Shown: positions 51,146 through 59,969 of the stretch, piece after piece | Numbering within the stretch: position 1 is the stretch's first letter | Layout of the letters: the number at the start of each line of letters is the position of its first letter | Assembly (NCBI RefSeq): GCF_001571385.1 | Contig: NZ_BCNW01000001.1 | Coordinates: 1,798,001 to 1,862,000 of the forward strand | Direction of reading: 5' to 3' | DNA: 64,000 bases | Source: Methanofollis ethanolicus | Lineage (GTDB): Archaea > Halobacteriota > Methanomicrobia > Methanomicrobiales > Methanofollaceae | The notes under the pieces: generated by a model | The model's database searches: none | What the model was told of the DNA's origin: nothing | Seen by the model: the letters and a program-made list of their open reading frames with translations, nothing else | Program-made: the position numbers and the translations under genes

Positions 51146-52174
51146 ATGGCAACAGGAGACAAACTGAAGGCTGCGCTCCACGAGATCGTGGACCGTAACT
51201 ATACGTTTATGCACATCTGCGGCACGCACGAGGCTGCCATCGCCAGATCCGGTCTGCGCAGCGTCCTCCCCGAGGGCCTGCACATCGTGATGGGGCCGGG
51301 CTGTCCTGTCTGTATCACACCGCAGGGAGAAATCGACGCCGCCCTTGAGTTTGTCGAGAAAGGGTGTATCGTCGCCACCTACGGCGACCTCCTCCGGGTC
51401 CCGGGCACGAAGGGCACTCTTGAGTCCTGTGGTGGGGACGTGCGCGTGGTGCAGGGCATCCACAAGGCCGTCGAGATCGCGGAGAAGACCGATAAGGAGG
51501 TCGTCTTCATATCGGTCGGCTTCGAGACGACTGTCCCGACGGTCGCCGCGACCATCCTCTCCCACCCGCCCGAGAACTTTTCCATCCTCTCCTGTCACCG
51601 CCTTGTCCCGCCGGCGATGCAGTGGCTCCTCGAACAGGGCGAGGCCTCCCTCGACGGCTTCCTCCTCCCGGGCCATGTCTGCGTGGTGGCGGGATACGAA
51701 GAATACGAGCAGTTCCCGGTACCGCAGGTCGTCGGCGGCTTCGAGCCCGAGGACATCCTCCTCGGCCTCCTGATGCTGGTGAAACAGGTGAAGGAAGGAA
51801 GGCACGAGGTCGAGAACGCCTACCCGCGTGCGGTCTGCCGGGAGGGGAACCCAAAGGCGAAGGCACTCATCTCCGAGGTTTTCGACACGGTCGATGTCGA
51901 GTGGCGGGGTTTCCCGGTGATCCCGAAATCAGGGCTCTGCCTGAAAGACAAATTTTCCCAATACGATGCCAGAAAAAAATTCGATATCGAGATCAAGCAC
52001 GTCGAGAAGGTCTCGGGCTGCATCTGCGACCGGGTCCTGCGGGGGATCGCACAGCCGACCGACTGCAAACTCTTCGGGAAAGTCTGCACCCCGAGGACGC
52101 CGGTCGGCCCCTGCATGGTCAGCCACGAGGGCGCCTGCAAGATCTGGAACCTCTATCATGTCCGTCATCTCTGA
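51146..52174 (+). CDS. hypD: Hydrogenase maturation protein HypD
   Basis: HypD (342 aa) works with HypC to assemble the Fe(CN)2CO part of the [NiFe]-hydrogenase centre, needed for hydrogen-using methanogenesis. Signature motifs are FMHICGTHEAAI, GPGCPVCITP, GFETTVPT and PGHVCVV, and the C-terminal cluster cysteines in GCICDRVLRG and GKVCTPRTPVGPC. Length is typical. No other hyp gene is next to it. Confidence 0.97.
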   Translation: MATGDKLKAALHEIVDRNYTFMHICGTHEAAIARSGLRSVLPEGLHIVMGPGCPVCITPQGEIDAALEFVEKGCIVATYGDLLRVPGTKGTLESCGGDVRVVQGIHKAVEIAEKTDKEVVFISVGFETTVPTVAATILSHPPENFSILSCHRLVPPAMQWLLEQGEASLDGFLLPGHVCVVAGYEEYEQFPVPQVVGGFEPEDILLGLLMLVKQVKEGRHEVENAYPRAVCREGNPKAKALISEVFDTVDVEWRGFPVIPKSGLCLKDKFSQYDARKKFDIEIKHVEKVSGCICDRVLRGIAQPTDCKLFGKVCTPRTPVGPCMVSHEGACKIWNLYHVRHL

Positions 52175-52222
52175 TGGCGGCGCAATCATTTTTATACCCG
52201 TCGAGCCAACATATACAGGCCT

Positions 52223-52294
52223 GTCCCGGTAGGGTAGTGGACATCCTGAAAGCCTCCGGAGCTTTCGACCCGGGTTCGAATCCCGGCCGGGGCG
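52223..52294 (+). tRNA. tRNA-Arg (anticodon CCG)
   Basis: A 72-nt cloverleaf with acceptor stem GTCCCGG/CCGGGGC (one G-T pair), discriminator G, D arm around GGGTAGTGGACATCC, and anticodon stem AAAGC/GCTTT with loop CTCCGGA. The T arm is CCGGG/CCCGG with TTCGAAT. Anticodon CCG reads the Arg codon CGG. No CCA encoded. Confidence 0.92.
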
Positions 52295-52644
52295 TCTTCC
52301 TGTTTTTCCGATCTGTGTTTTTTCCAGACCCTATCCCGTACGAGAGCACGCCCCCTGTGCTCCGTTCAGCAAGGCCGGAAGCCTCTTTGATTTCAATCTT
52401 ATTCTCACACACCATGCCGGCGATAGGGGGTTCTGTGAATCGTAGTTGGATTCAGACACATTATGGATTAAAACCATATAATATACCTATGTATAAAAAA
52501 GACTGGCGATCTGTGCTGATATAAATAACAATCATTGAAATAGAATGTCTACACATTCAAATTCAGTGTAGCGGGCGGCACTCCAGACAACAAACACCTC
52601 ACAAAGCACACCTGTTGGGATCCTTGCACCCCGGCAGAGGCACC
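52295..52644 (+). promoter_or_regulatory. 350-bp intergenic region with TATA elements
   Basis: T-rich DNA after tRNA-Arg (TGTTTTTCC, TGTGTTTTTTCC) probably ends its transcript. Two TATA-like sites follow: ATATAATATA near 52480 and GATATAAAT at 52519-52527. The second would give a leader of about 95 nt before the sensor gene. No gene was seen. Confidence 0.45.
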
Positions 52645-54354
52645 ATGAAGATACTGACATTCATCGCCATCGTCACCATCTGTACGGCACTCGCCCTGAT
52701 CGCCGGCATCTTCGGGGCAGCGCACCTCATACTCGACCAGAACCTTGAGATGTCAGAGACTGAGACAATGAGCGAGGACTTTACCCTCGTGCGACATGGA
52801 CTCAGGGCGCAACTCGACGACCTCACACTCCTCTGCACGGACTACGCCACATGGGACGACACCTACGCCTTTGTCCAGAGCCCGCACGAGGCCTATCTCC
52901 GGTCGAACCTCGTCCCGGAGACCTTCTGCTTATCTCACCTTGACACGATTCTGATCTTCGACGCCGAAGGCGCCCTCCTCTACGGAGCCGCGTATGACCG
53001 TCCAAACAGGAGCCTCGTCCCCGCAGACCCAGCCCTTCTCACGTACCTGCGTGCACATGGCATTTCTCCCGCTGTTGCGTCGTCCGGCGAGGTCACCACA
53101 GGACTGGTCCCCCTCCCGCAGGGGCCGATGATGGTCTCGGCCGCGCCCGTGCTCAGGAGTTCGGGGGAAGGCCCCGCACAGGGCACGCTCGTATTCGGGC
53201 GCGATCTTGCCGGGGGCGAGGCTGCCAGGATCCGGGATATCACCGGCCTCGACATCACCTTCTTCCTGCCCGGAGACCCTGCGGCACTCGCCGGCATTGC
53301 CGGGACCGACCTCCCCAACGGCGAGAACACCCCTGTGATCGTCAGGTCTCCTGACGGCGCGACGATCTCGGGGGTGGCCCGTATCACAGACATCGCCGGC
53401 GAACCGGCACTTTTCGCACGCCTTGACACGCCGCGGGATGGATATTTCAGGAACCGTGATATCATCTCCGCCCTCGTCGCCGTCATCGTCGCGGTCTGTG
53501 CGGGTTTCGGCCTCCTTCTCATCGGTACGATCTACTTCACGGTCATCCGCCGTTTTGAAGATATCAGCAGAACGGTCACAGCGATCCGAAAGGATCAGGA
53601 CTTCTCCCACCGCCTCCCCCCCGGAAAGACCGACGAGATGATGATGCTCTCCACATCGGTCAACGACCTCCTCTCCTTCCTTGAAGAGTACATCGCGGAA
53701 AAGGAGAGAGCAAAACAGATCCTTGAGGAGTCGAGGGAGAAATACTGCCAGTTGTTCCAGACGGCCACTGATGCGATCACCATCATCCGCAGAGGCCAAT
53801 TTTCAGACTGCAACCAGAGGGCGCTGGAGATGCTCGGCTGGCAGAAGGAAGAGATGGTCCTCCACTCCCCGCTCGATATCTCCCCGGAATTCCAACCCGA
53901 CGGCAGGCGGTCTGCGGAGGCGTGGCAGGAGTATTATGACAGGGCGTGCAGGCACGATTCTCCCCGTTTCGAGTGGCGGACCCTGAGACAGGACGGCACA
54001 TATGTCGATACCGAGGTCACCCTCACGCGCTTCGACCTGGCGTCAGCACCCTATCTCCTTGCCATCGCGCGGGACATCACCGGGAGAAAGGAGGAGGAAA
54101 GGCTCAAGGCAGAGGCATTCGCCCGGATCGAAGAGAACCTGGAGCAGTTTGCCATCCTCAACGACGAGATCAGGAACCCCCTCCAGGTCATCCAGGCCGT
54201 CATCGAGATGCATGCCGGCGACGAGAAGGAGATCGTGCTGGAGCAGGTCAGGCGCATCGACAGACTCGTGGACGACCTGGACGCCGGGTATATCGAGTCA
54301 GAAAAAGTGCGTGACTTCCTCAAAAAACACTACCACTTCGGAAAAAAGGAATGA
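52645..54354 (+). CDS. Membrane PAS sensor without kinase domain
   Basis: A 569-aa sensor. It has one TM helix (~3-25), an extracellular CHASE4-like domain (~50-265, with DDLTLLCTDYATWDDTYAFV), a second TM (~275-300), HAMP (~300-355), and a PAS domain (~370-490). The end (~500-569) resembles a HisKA helix, but the H-box reads LNDEIRNPLQ with Glu where the phospho-accepting His would be. No HATPase domain follows. It therefore cannot be a standard histidine kinase and may act as a partner or decoy sensor. ATG 52645 directly precedes the first TM helix; a TTG at 52615 is less likely. Confidence 0.85.
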   Translation: MKILTFIAIVTICTALALIAGIFGAAHLILDQNLEMSETETMSEDFTLVRHGLRAQLDDLTLLCTDYATWDDTYAFVQSPHEAYLRSNLVPETFCLSHLDTILIFDAEGALLYGAAYDRPNRSLVPADPALLTYLRAHGISPAVASSGEVTTGLVPLPQGPMMVSAAPVLRSSGEGPAQGTLVFGRDLAGGEAARIRDITGLDITFFLPGDPAALAGIAGTDLPNGENTPVIVRSPDGATISGVARITDIAGEPALFARLDTPRDGYFRNRDIISALVAVIVAVCAGFGLLLIGTIYFTVIRRFEDISRTVTAIRKDQDFSHRLPPGKTDEMMMLSTSVNDLLSFLEEYIAEKERAKQILEESREKYCQLFQTATDAITIIRRGQFSDCNQRALEMLGWQKEEMVLHSPLDISPEFQPDGRRSAEAWQEYYDRACRHDSPRFEWRTLRQDGTYVDTEVTLTRFDLASAPYLLAIARDITGRKEEERLKAEAFARIEENLEQFAILNDEIRNPLQVIQAVIEMHAGDEKEIVLEQVRRIDRLVDDLDAGYIESEKVRDFLKKHYHFGKKE

Positions 54355-54362
54355 GAACCTCT

Positions 54363-55979
54363 TCAGAGGTCCCGGAGCATGCTCCCGAACTGCGGGAGGA
54401 AGTCCTTCTTCCGTGACATCACGCCCGGAAGCCGCCGGGGCTGCTCCGTAATTCCCAGTTTTGCCAGGTGGCCATCCTCTGCCGCGGCAAAGAGGTCGCT
54501 GCCGTTCTCGAAGACATTGGTGAAGAGGGCGAGGAAAAAGTCGCTCCCTGTTTCCTGGCGGAGGGCGTTGACCTTCTCCTTGATCTCGTCAGCATGCACG
54601 GTGCTGAACTCGAAGGAGGGGACGGTCACCTGCGCGATGACCACCTTCTTCTCAAAGAGGTTGTAGTGCTTGGTATCCCTGAGGAGAAGGTCGTGGAGGG
54701 GGACATTTTCCAGTTCTATCCCCCGCTGGACAAGTTCCATGCCATAGGCCACCGGGTCCACGCCCGCGATGCCGGCCAGGTAGTCCACGACTTTTTCGTC
54801 CTCGGGAGTCGTCGTCGACATCTTCAGGGCGAGGGTGTCGGAGAGGACGCCCGAGAGCAGCAGGCCTGCCGTCTGCTCGGTCGGTTCGACCCCCTTCTCG
54901 ATGAACATCCTGGTGATGATCGTCGAGGTCGACCCCACGGGATCATTCAGGAATTTTATCGGTTTCAGGGTGGTGATCGCCCCGAGACGGTGGTGGTCGA
55001 TGATCTCCAGCACGTCAGCCTTCTCGATACCGTCCACCGCCTGCGAGAACTCGTTGTGGTCGACAAGGATCACCGACTTGCGGATGTCGTCGACGAAGGT
55101 GTTCCGCGAGATCATGCCGAGCAGGCGGTTGTCGTTTTCGACCACGCAGGCCGTCCTGTACTTGGAGTTCGAGACGACGTCCTTCACGTATTCGAGGGGG
55201 TCGGCCATGCTCACCCGCGGCACGTCGGTCGCCATTACCATACCTGCCGGCAGGGAGAGATTAATCATCTTGCCGACACCGAAGGCATCGAGGGCGGTCG
55301 AGAGGACGGCGACGTTCCGCGTCTTTGCGGCATTGATGACGCGCTCGCCAACCGGCGAATTGTCGGCGAGGATGAGCGCGGCGATCCCGGCCGAGATCAG
55401 GGCGAGCTGGGCCGGTTCGTTGTCCCCGACGATGGCGACGTCACAGGGCGAGAGCCGCGAGAGGGAGACATGGAGGGCGTCTATTGCCATGTACACCCTC
55501 CCTTCCAGGAGGTCCGGGCCGGGCACGAGGATCTGGGCGTTCAGGATCTTTGCCAGGGTCTGGAGTTTGATCGGCGTGATGGCGAGTTGCTCGATCTTCG
55601 TCCGGGTCACATAGGCGCGGGCCAGGCCATGTTCGCTCATAAGGCCGAGGAGGATGCCGTTGTCGTCGACGATCGGCATGTTGCGCACGCCGTGTTCGTC
55701 CATCATGGCGACGACCTCGATCGTCGGAATGTCGGCATGGGCGCTGACCGGATAGGTGAAGGGCAGGTCGGAGACATTGGGCTCGACGCTCTCGATCAGG
55801 GCCGGCGCCTCGGTGCCGAACCGTTCAAGGACAAAACCCGTCTCGGGATTGACTTCGCCGCACCGCGCAGGGACATACTTCCCTGCCTCCTCACGGTTCA
55901 GGAGTTCGGCATAACCTATGGCGCTGCAGATACTGTCGGTATCAGGGTGCCTGTGCCCGATCACATAGACCTTGTTCAT
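54363..55979 (-). CDS. Mn-dependent inorganic pyrophosphatase with CBS and DRTGG domains
   Basis: A DHH-family (family II) pyrophosphatase. The N-terminal metal motif is VIGHRHPDTDSICSA, the DHH motif is EIIDHHRLG (~335), and DHH partner motifs include VGSTSTII. Between them lie two CBS domains with a DRTGG domain inserted (~65-290), which in relatives bind adenine nucleotides and regulate activity. The C-terminal DHHA2 domain closes the site. It would hydrolyse pyrophosphate made in biosynthesis. Alternative Met codons lie 6 and 15 bases upstream. Confidence 0.93.
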   Translation of the reverse strand: MNKVYVIGHRHPDTDSICSAIGYAELLNREEAGKYVPARCGEVNPETGFVLERFGTEAPALIESVEPNVSDLPFTYPVSAHADIPTIEVVAMMDEHGVRNMPIVDDNGILLGLMSEHGLARAYVTRTKIEQLAITPIKLQTLAKILNAQILVPGPDLLEGRVYMAIDALHVSLSRLSPCDVAIVGDNEPAQLALISAGIAALILADNSPVGERVINAAKTRNVAVLSTALDAFGVGKMINLSLPAGMVMATDVPRVSMADPLEYVKDVVSNSKYRTACVVENDNRLLGMISRNTFVDDIRKSVILVDHNEFSQAVDGIEKADVLEIIDHHRLGAITTLKPIKFLNDPVGSTSTIITRMFIEKGVEPTEQTAGLLLSGVLSDTLALKMSTTTPEDEKVVDYLAGIAGVDPVAYGMELVQRGIELENVPLHDLLLRDTKHYNLFEKKVVIAQVTVPSFEFSTVHADEIKEKVNALRQETGSDFFLALFTNVFENGSDLFAAAEDGHLAKLGITEQPRRLPGVMSRKKDFLPQFGSMLRDL

Positions 55980-56317
55980 GATCATCCCCCGCAAAGAGTG
56001 CGGATAGTGTCTTTATCTGTACGTCCCGCCTCTTTATCTCCTTGCCCCCGGTACCCTCCCGAAGCACAACGCACGCCCGGGCGGAAAAACACAAAAGATA
56101 AAGGTGGCCCTGCGGAGTGAACGGCCCTGTGGTGCCGCGTCGGAAGAGGGGAGTGATGGCAACCCCCTCAAGATCTCCCTCTCTCTTTTCCCCGGACCAA
56201 TCCTTGAGCGGGGACGACCGAAGAGAGTCGAGAAAATCTGTGACGCTGTCCGGGGGCTGCCTCCGGGGGAGAGTTTGGGATAGGCGGTGGATCGGTGTTC
56301 TCCACCAGAGGCCTACC
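55980..56317. other. Intergenic region with partial dispersed repeat
   Basis: Contains a degenerate copy (about 56161-56290) of the repeat at 10.0-10.8 and 63.0 kb: CCTCAAGATCTCCCTCTCTC, CCCCGGACCAATCCTTGAGC, GTCCGGGGGCTGCCTCCGGG and GGGATAGGCGGTGG. No gene seen. Confidence 0.5.
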
Positions 56318-56890
56318 TCACTTCTTCAGGGCAAGGCCTGCCGAGAAGGCCTTTGCTATCTCCGGGCCGACGGCATGGTACGCACGGCCCGCGGAGTCGT
56401 AGACAAAAGGCATGACCTTTGTGAGGTCAGGCACGCCGTCGGGCCCGAGCACCGACTCGTCCACCTTGACGTCCAGTATCTCGCCGATGAACTGGGTATG
56501 GACGCCGACCTCCATGCTCCCGGTGAGCCTGCACTCAAGGACGACCGGGAACTCAGCGACATAGGGCGCATCGACGAGGTCGCTCCTGACCGCGGTCAGT
56601 CCGGCCGTCGCGATCTTGTCGGCGTGCCTCCCCGACTCGATCCCGAAGTAGTCTGCCGCGGCGACATGGACGGCAGACGGGATGCAGACGGTAAACGCCT
56701 TCTGCTGCTGGATGTTCTCGTAGGTCATCCGCACTTTCTGGATCGAGACAGCCACCGACGGCGGGTTGGACGAGCAGATCCCTCCCCATGCCGCGGTCAT
56801 GGCATCGGGGTTGCCGTCGGCATCATAGGTGCAGACGATCAGTACAGGATGAGGATAAAGAAGCGGCCGCGCGCCGCAGGATCTCTTCAT
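56318..56890 (-). CDS. Flavin reductase-like (flavoredoxin) protein
   Basis: A 190-aa flavoprotein of the flavin reductase/flavoredoxin family, which binds FMN and passes electrons in anaerobes. Motifs are YPHPVLIVCTYDADGNPDAM, AWGGICSSNPP, VAVSIQ and FTVCIPSA. I chose ATG 56890 since upstream residues do not match the fold. Usually a single-domain cytoplasmic protein; its electron partners are unknown here. Confidence 0.88.
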   Translation of the reverse strand: MKRSCGARPLLYPHPVLIVCTYDADGNPDAMTAAWGGICSSNPPSVAVSIQKVRMTYENIQQQKAFTVCIPSAVHVAAADYFGIESGRHADKIATAGLTAVRSDLVDAPYVAEFPVVLECRLTGSMEVGVHTQFIGEILDVKVDESVLGPDGVPDLTKVMPFVYDSAGRAYHAVGPEIAKAFSAGLALKK

Positions 56891-57100
56891 GCCCACAGAA
56901 TAGACGCCATACCTGAAGTCTGTTGCGCCAGGACCCTGCGATCTCCGGCACCACCGGGACGGCCTGTTCCCCGAGCAAGACTGGATACTCTCGATTTGGG
57001 CGTGAACTGCCCGAGAAACGACTTTTTGCCCGGGGAACCCGGTGGCGGGAAGATTCTTATTATCTCGCACCCTATTATTCAGGTCATCTCAGGACCCGGC

Positions 57101-58129
57101 ATGGCAGCAGATAAACAGGAATACACCCCTTCTGACGAGGAAAACCAGGAATCGATCGATCAGGAGATCGCGGACCTGATCCTTTCCCTCAAAGACCCGA
57201 ATATTACGGTCAGATGGGAGGCGATCGGGACTCTGGTCGATATCGGAGCCGGGGCTGTCCCGCAGATCTGTGAAGCCGTGAAGGATGAGAATAAATTCGT
57301 GCGCTGGGGTGCTGCCGAGGCTCTGGGACGTATTGGTGACGATCGAGGAGTCAGGCCCCTGATCACCGCGTTAAAGGACAGGGACAAGGATGTCAGGTGG
57401 AAGGCGGCGATCAGTCTCGGCGGCATGCAGGCACAGGAGGCGGTCTGCCCCCTGATCCAGACCCTGCACGACGATGACCCCGATGTCAGGTGGGGGGCCG
57501 CCACCGCCCTCGGCGAGATCGGCGATCACCGTGCCGTTGAATATCTCCTCGACGCCCTGAAGGACAGGCGGGACAGGGACGGGCGGGACGGCGCCATCTT
57601 CGCGCTCGGTGAACTCCATGACCCGCGGGCCGTGGCCCCCCTCATCGAGGCCCTCGAAGACCGCAACTACGAGATCAGGTTCGAGGCTGCGAAGGCCCTC
57701 GGCAAGATCGGAGACCAGAGAGCAGAAAGGCCTCTGATCAACCGTATCAAAGATGAAAACTGGGAGGTGCGCCTTGTCGCCGCCGAAGCGCTGGTCAGGG
57801 TCGGCGGGCAGGACACGACCGATGTCCTTCTGCCCCTCCTCACCGACGACGCCCCCGACGTCCGCCGGACCGCCATCGAGATCCTCGGCGAGATCGGGGG
57901 CCCAGCGGCCGTCGGCCCTCTTGTCGCCGTCCTCAGGCATGACGAAAATTGCCGCTACGAAGCCGCGGAGGCCCTCGGAAAGATCGGAGACCCCGGCGCC
58001 TTCGAGCCACTTCAGAAGATCTACGAGTTCTGCGACCCCTATGTCAGGGTCGCCGTCCTCAACGCGATGTCCGTGATCCTCTTAAAAATGAAAAGTAAAA
58101 CGAACGCCGGCCAGGTCAACGGACAATAA
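57101..58129 (+). CDS. HEAT-repeat (PBS-lyase-like) protein
   Basis: A 342-aa solenoid with about nine repeats of ~31 residues of the type VRWGAAEALGRIGDDRGVRP and IRFEAAKALGKIGDQRAERP. Such E/Z-type HEAT repeats make protein-binding scaffolds. No catalytic motif is seen. ATG 57101 directly precedes the domain. The end overlaps the convergent UspA gene by 14 bp. Partner proteins are unknown. Confidence 0.9.
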   Translation: MAADKQEYTPSDEENQESIDQEIADLILSLKDPNITVRWEAIGTLVDIGAGAVPQICEAVKDENKFVRWGAAEALGRIGDDRGVRPLITALKDRDKDVRWKAAISLGGMQAQEAVCPLIQTLHDDDPDVRWGAATALGEIGDHRAVEYLLDALKDRRDRDGRDGAIFALGELHDPRAVAPLIEALEDRNYEIRFEAAKALGKIGDQRAERPLINRIKDENWEVRLVAAEALVRVGGQDTTDVLLPLLTDDAPDVRRTAIEILGEIGGPAAVGPLVAVLRHDENCRYEAAEALGKIGDPGAFEPLQKIYEFCDPYVRVAVLNAMSVILLKMKSKTNAGQVNGQ

Positions 58130-58565
58130 GGACCGGAGTCTCGATCTCTCCTGCAATATCGCTGAGGGTACCGCCAAGAGAGGGTTTCGCACTCCTGCCA
58201 TGGGCTCCCATGACCACAAGCGCGTACCCGCCATCCCTGACCTCCCTGACGATCTCCTCTCTTCTGTCGCCGTCCCGGATCTTTGTCGTGCACCGGCACC
58301 CTTCGCCATGACAGAAGTCCCAGACCGCGGCCAGTTCGGTCTCGATGTTCCGGCGCATATCCTGCCAGATATTCTGTTCATAGGTCCCGATGATATCGCA
58401 CTTGTCACTCTGGGTGCAATAGTTGAAGGCCATCGTCCGCGCCTCGCGCCTGTCGAGGACCGAGAGGAGGAGGACGTCAGCGTCCTTCTTTTTGGCGATG
58501 GAAACCGCATGGAGTGCCCCTTTGTGACTCCACTTCGACCCGTCGATTAATACCAGAATTTTCAT
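58116..58565 (-). CDS. Universal stress protein UspA-like (149 aa)
   Basis: A UspA-fold nucleotide-binding protein. It begins MKILVLIDGSKWSHKGALHA and has the ATP-binding motif VMGAHGRSAKPSLGGTLSDI (G-x2-G-x9-G-S/T type). I chose ATG 58565. It ends the cluster UspA-permease-permease-UspA, four bases after the permease at 58570, so it is co-transcribed. It may regulate the permeases, as Usp domains do in several transporters. Confidence 0.9.
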   Translation of the reverse strand: MKILVLIDGSKWSHKGALHAVSIAKKKDADVLLLSVLDRREARTMAFNYCTQSDKCDIIGTYEQNIWQDMRRNIETELAAVWDFCHGEGCRCTTKIRDGDRREEIVREVRDGGYALVVMGAHGRSAKPSLGGTLSDIAGEIETPVLIVR

Positions 58566-58569
58566 ATCA

Positions 58570-59844
58570 TCACCAGAAATACCGCAACCATAGGATTCCA
58601 AGGCCGACCGCCACGCTGACGATAAGAACGACCATCCCTACCTTTAGGAACTCGACAAAGCTGATATTTATGCCTTGCCGCTCGGCGATCCCGATGACGA
58701 CGACGTTCGCCGAGGCGCCGATCGCGGTCCCGTTGCCGCCGAGACATGCTCCGAGGGAGAGGGCCCACCAGAGGGGGTACACGTCCATCGTCTGCCCCAT
58801 GTCGGTGATCAGGGGGATGAGGGTTGCGGTCAGGGGGATATTGTCCACGATCGCCGAGGCGAAGGCCGCAAACCAGGCGATGATAAACATCGCCTCTTCC
58901 GTCGAGTCGACATGGCCGACCACGAAGGAGGCGAGCTGCGAGATGAGACCGGTCTCCACCAGGGCACCGACCACGATGAAGAGGCCGCCGAAGAAGAAGA
59001 GCGCGGGCCACTCGATCTTCTCGAAGATCTCCTCGGGAGGCACGCGACTCCAGAAGAGGATAAACGCAGCGCCGGTCAGCGCGACGATCGCCGGTTCGAG
59101 CCCGAGTTTATCGTGGATGAAGAAGAGGAAGACCACGAGCAGGATCGTGACGACAGACTTCATGAAGAGAGACCGGTCCAGGATCGCCGCACGCTCGTCA
59201 AGGGCGTCGATGGTCTGGCTGATCCCGACCCTCTCCTCCTCGCCGATCCGCATCGACCTCCCGAAGATCAGGACGAGAAGGAGGAGGATGACGACGAAGT
59301 CGACGACCGCGATAGGCCCCATGTTGATGAGGAAGTCGTTGAAGGTGAGGCCTGCGGCAGACCCGATCATGATATTCGGCGGGTCGCCGATGAGGGTCGC
59401 AGTCCCCCCGATATTCGATGCGAAGATCTCGGAGAGGAGGAAGGGCACAGGGTTCAGTTTCATCAGCGTCGTGATGTAGAGGAGCATGGGGGTGAGGAGG
59501 AGGACGGTCGTCACGTTGTCAAGGAACGCCGAGACAACTGCGGTCACCAGGGAGAAGAGGATCAGGACCCTGATGGGGCTGCCTTTCGCGAGTTTCGCAG
59601 TCCGTATTGCAATATATTCAAAGAGACCGCTCTTGCGCGTGGTGTTCACGATGATCATCATGCCCATCAGGAGGAAGATCGTCCCGAGGTCGAGATACTC
59701 GGGGATCTTCTCCCAGGGAACAATATGGGCAAAGACGATGACGGCGGCCCCGGCCATCGCCGCAACCGCGCGGTGGATACGCTCGTCGATGATCAGGGCA
59801 TACGTGAAGAGGAAGACGGCAATCGCAATCAGTTCAGCATACAT
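58570..59844 (-). CDS. ArsB/NhaD-type ion permease, copy 2
   Basis: A 424-aa membrane protein with about eleven TM helices of the ion-transporter (ArsB/NhaD/SLC13-like) superfamily. Conserved motifs are FLDNVTTVLLLTPMLL, GDPPNIMIGSAAG, VDNIPLTATLIPLI and GGNGTAIGASANVVVIG. The substrate is unknown; sodium/proton exchange or oxyanion export are the usual options. It is closely similar to the next gene, including long near-identical DNA stretches (for example around 59149-59218 and 60541-60610), so the pair arose by tandem duplication. Confidence 0.9.
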   Translation of the reverse strand: MYAELIAIAVFLFTYALIIDERIHRAVAAMAGAAVIVFAHIVPWEKIPEYLDLGTIFLLMGMMIIVNTTRKSGLFEYIAIRTAKLAKGSPIRVLILFSLVTAVVSAFLDNVTTVLLLTPMLLYITTLMKLNPVPFLLSEIFASNIGGTATLIGDPPNIMIGSAAGLTFNDFLINMGPIAVVDFVVILLLLVLIFGRSMRIGEEERVGISQTIDALDERAAILDRSLFMKSVVTILLVVFLFFIHDKLGLEPAIVALTGAAFILFWSRVPPEEIFEKIEWPALFFFGGLFIVVGALVETGLISQLASFVVGHVDSTEEAMFIIAWFAAFASAIVDNIPLTATLIPLITDMGQTMDVYPLWWALSLGACLGGNGTAIGASANVVVIGIAERQGINISFVEFLKVGMVVLIVSVAVGLGILWLRYFW

Positions 59845-59969
59845 CGCCCTTCACCTCCGGCAGGGGACCATCGGAGTCCCCTCAGAATGGACGTCATGAT
59901 TATTTCCAGAATAATGTCTCCCACTGACCTCTTGAATATGAGGGAGAGAGGGGGAGAAAAAACCCCTCA

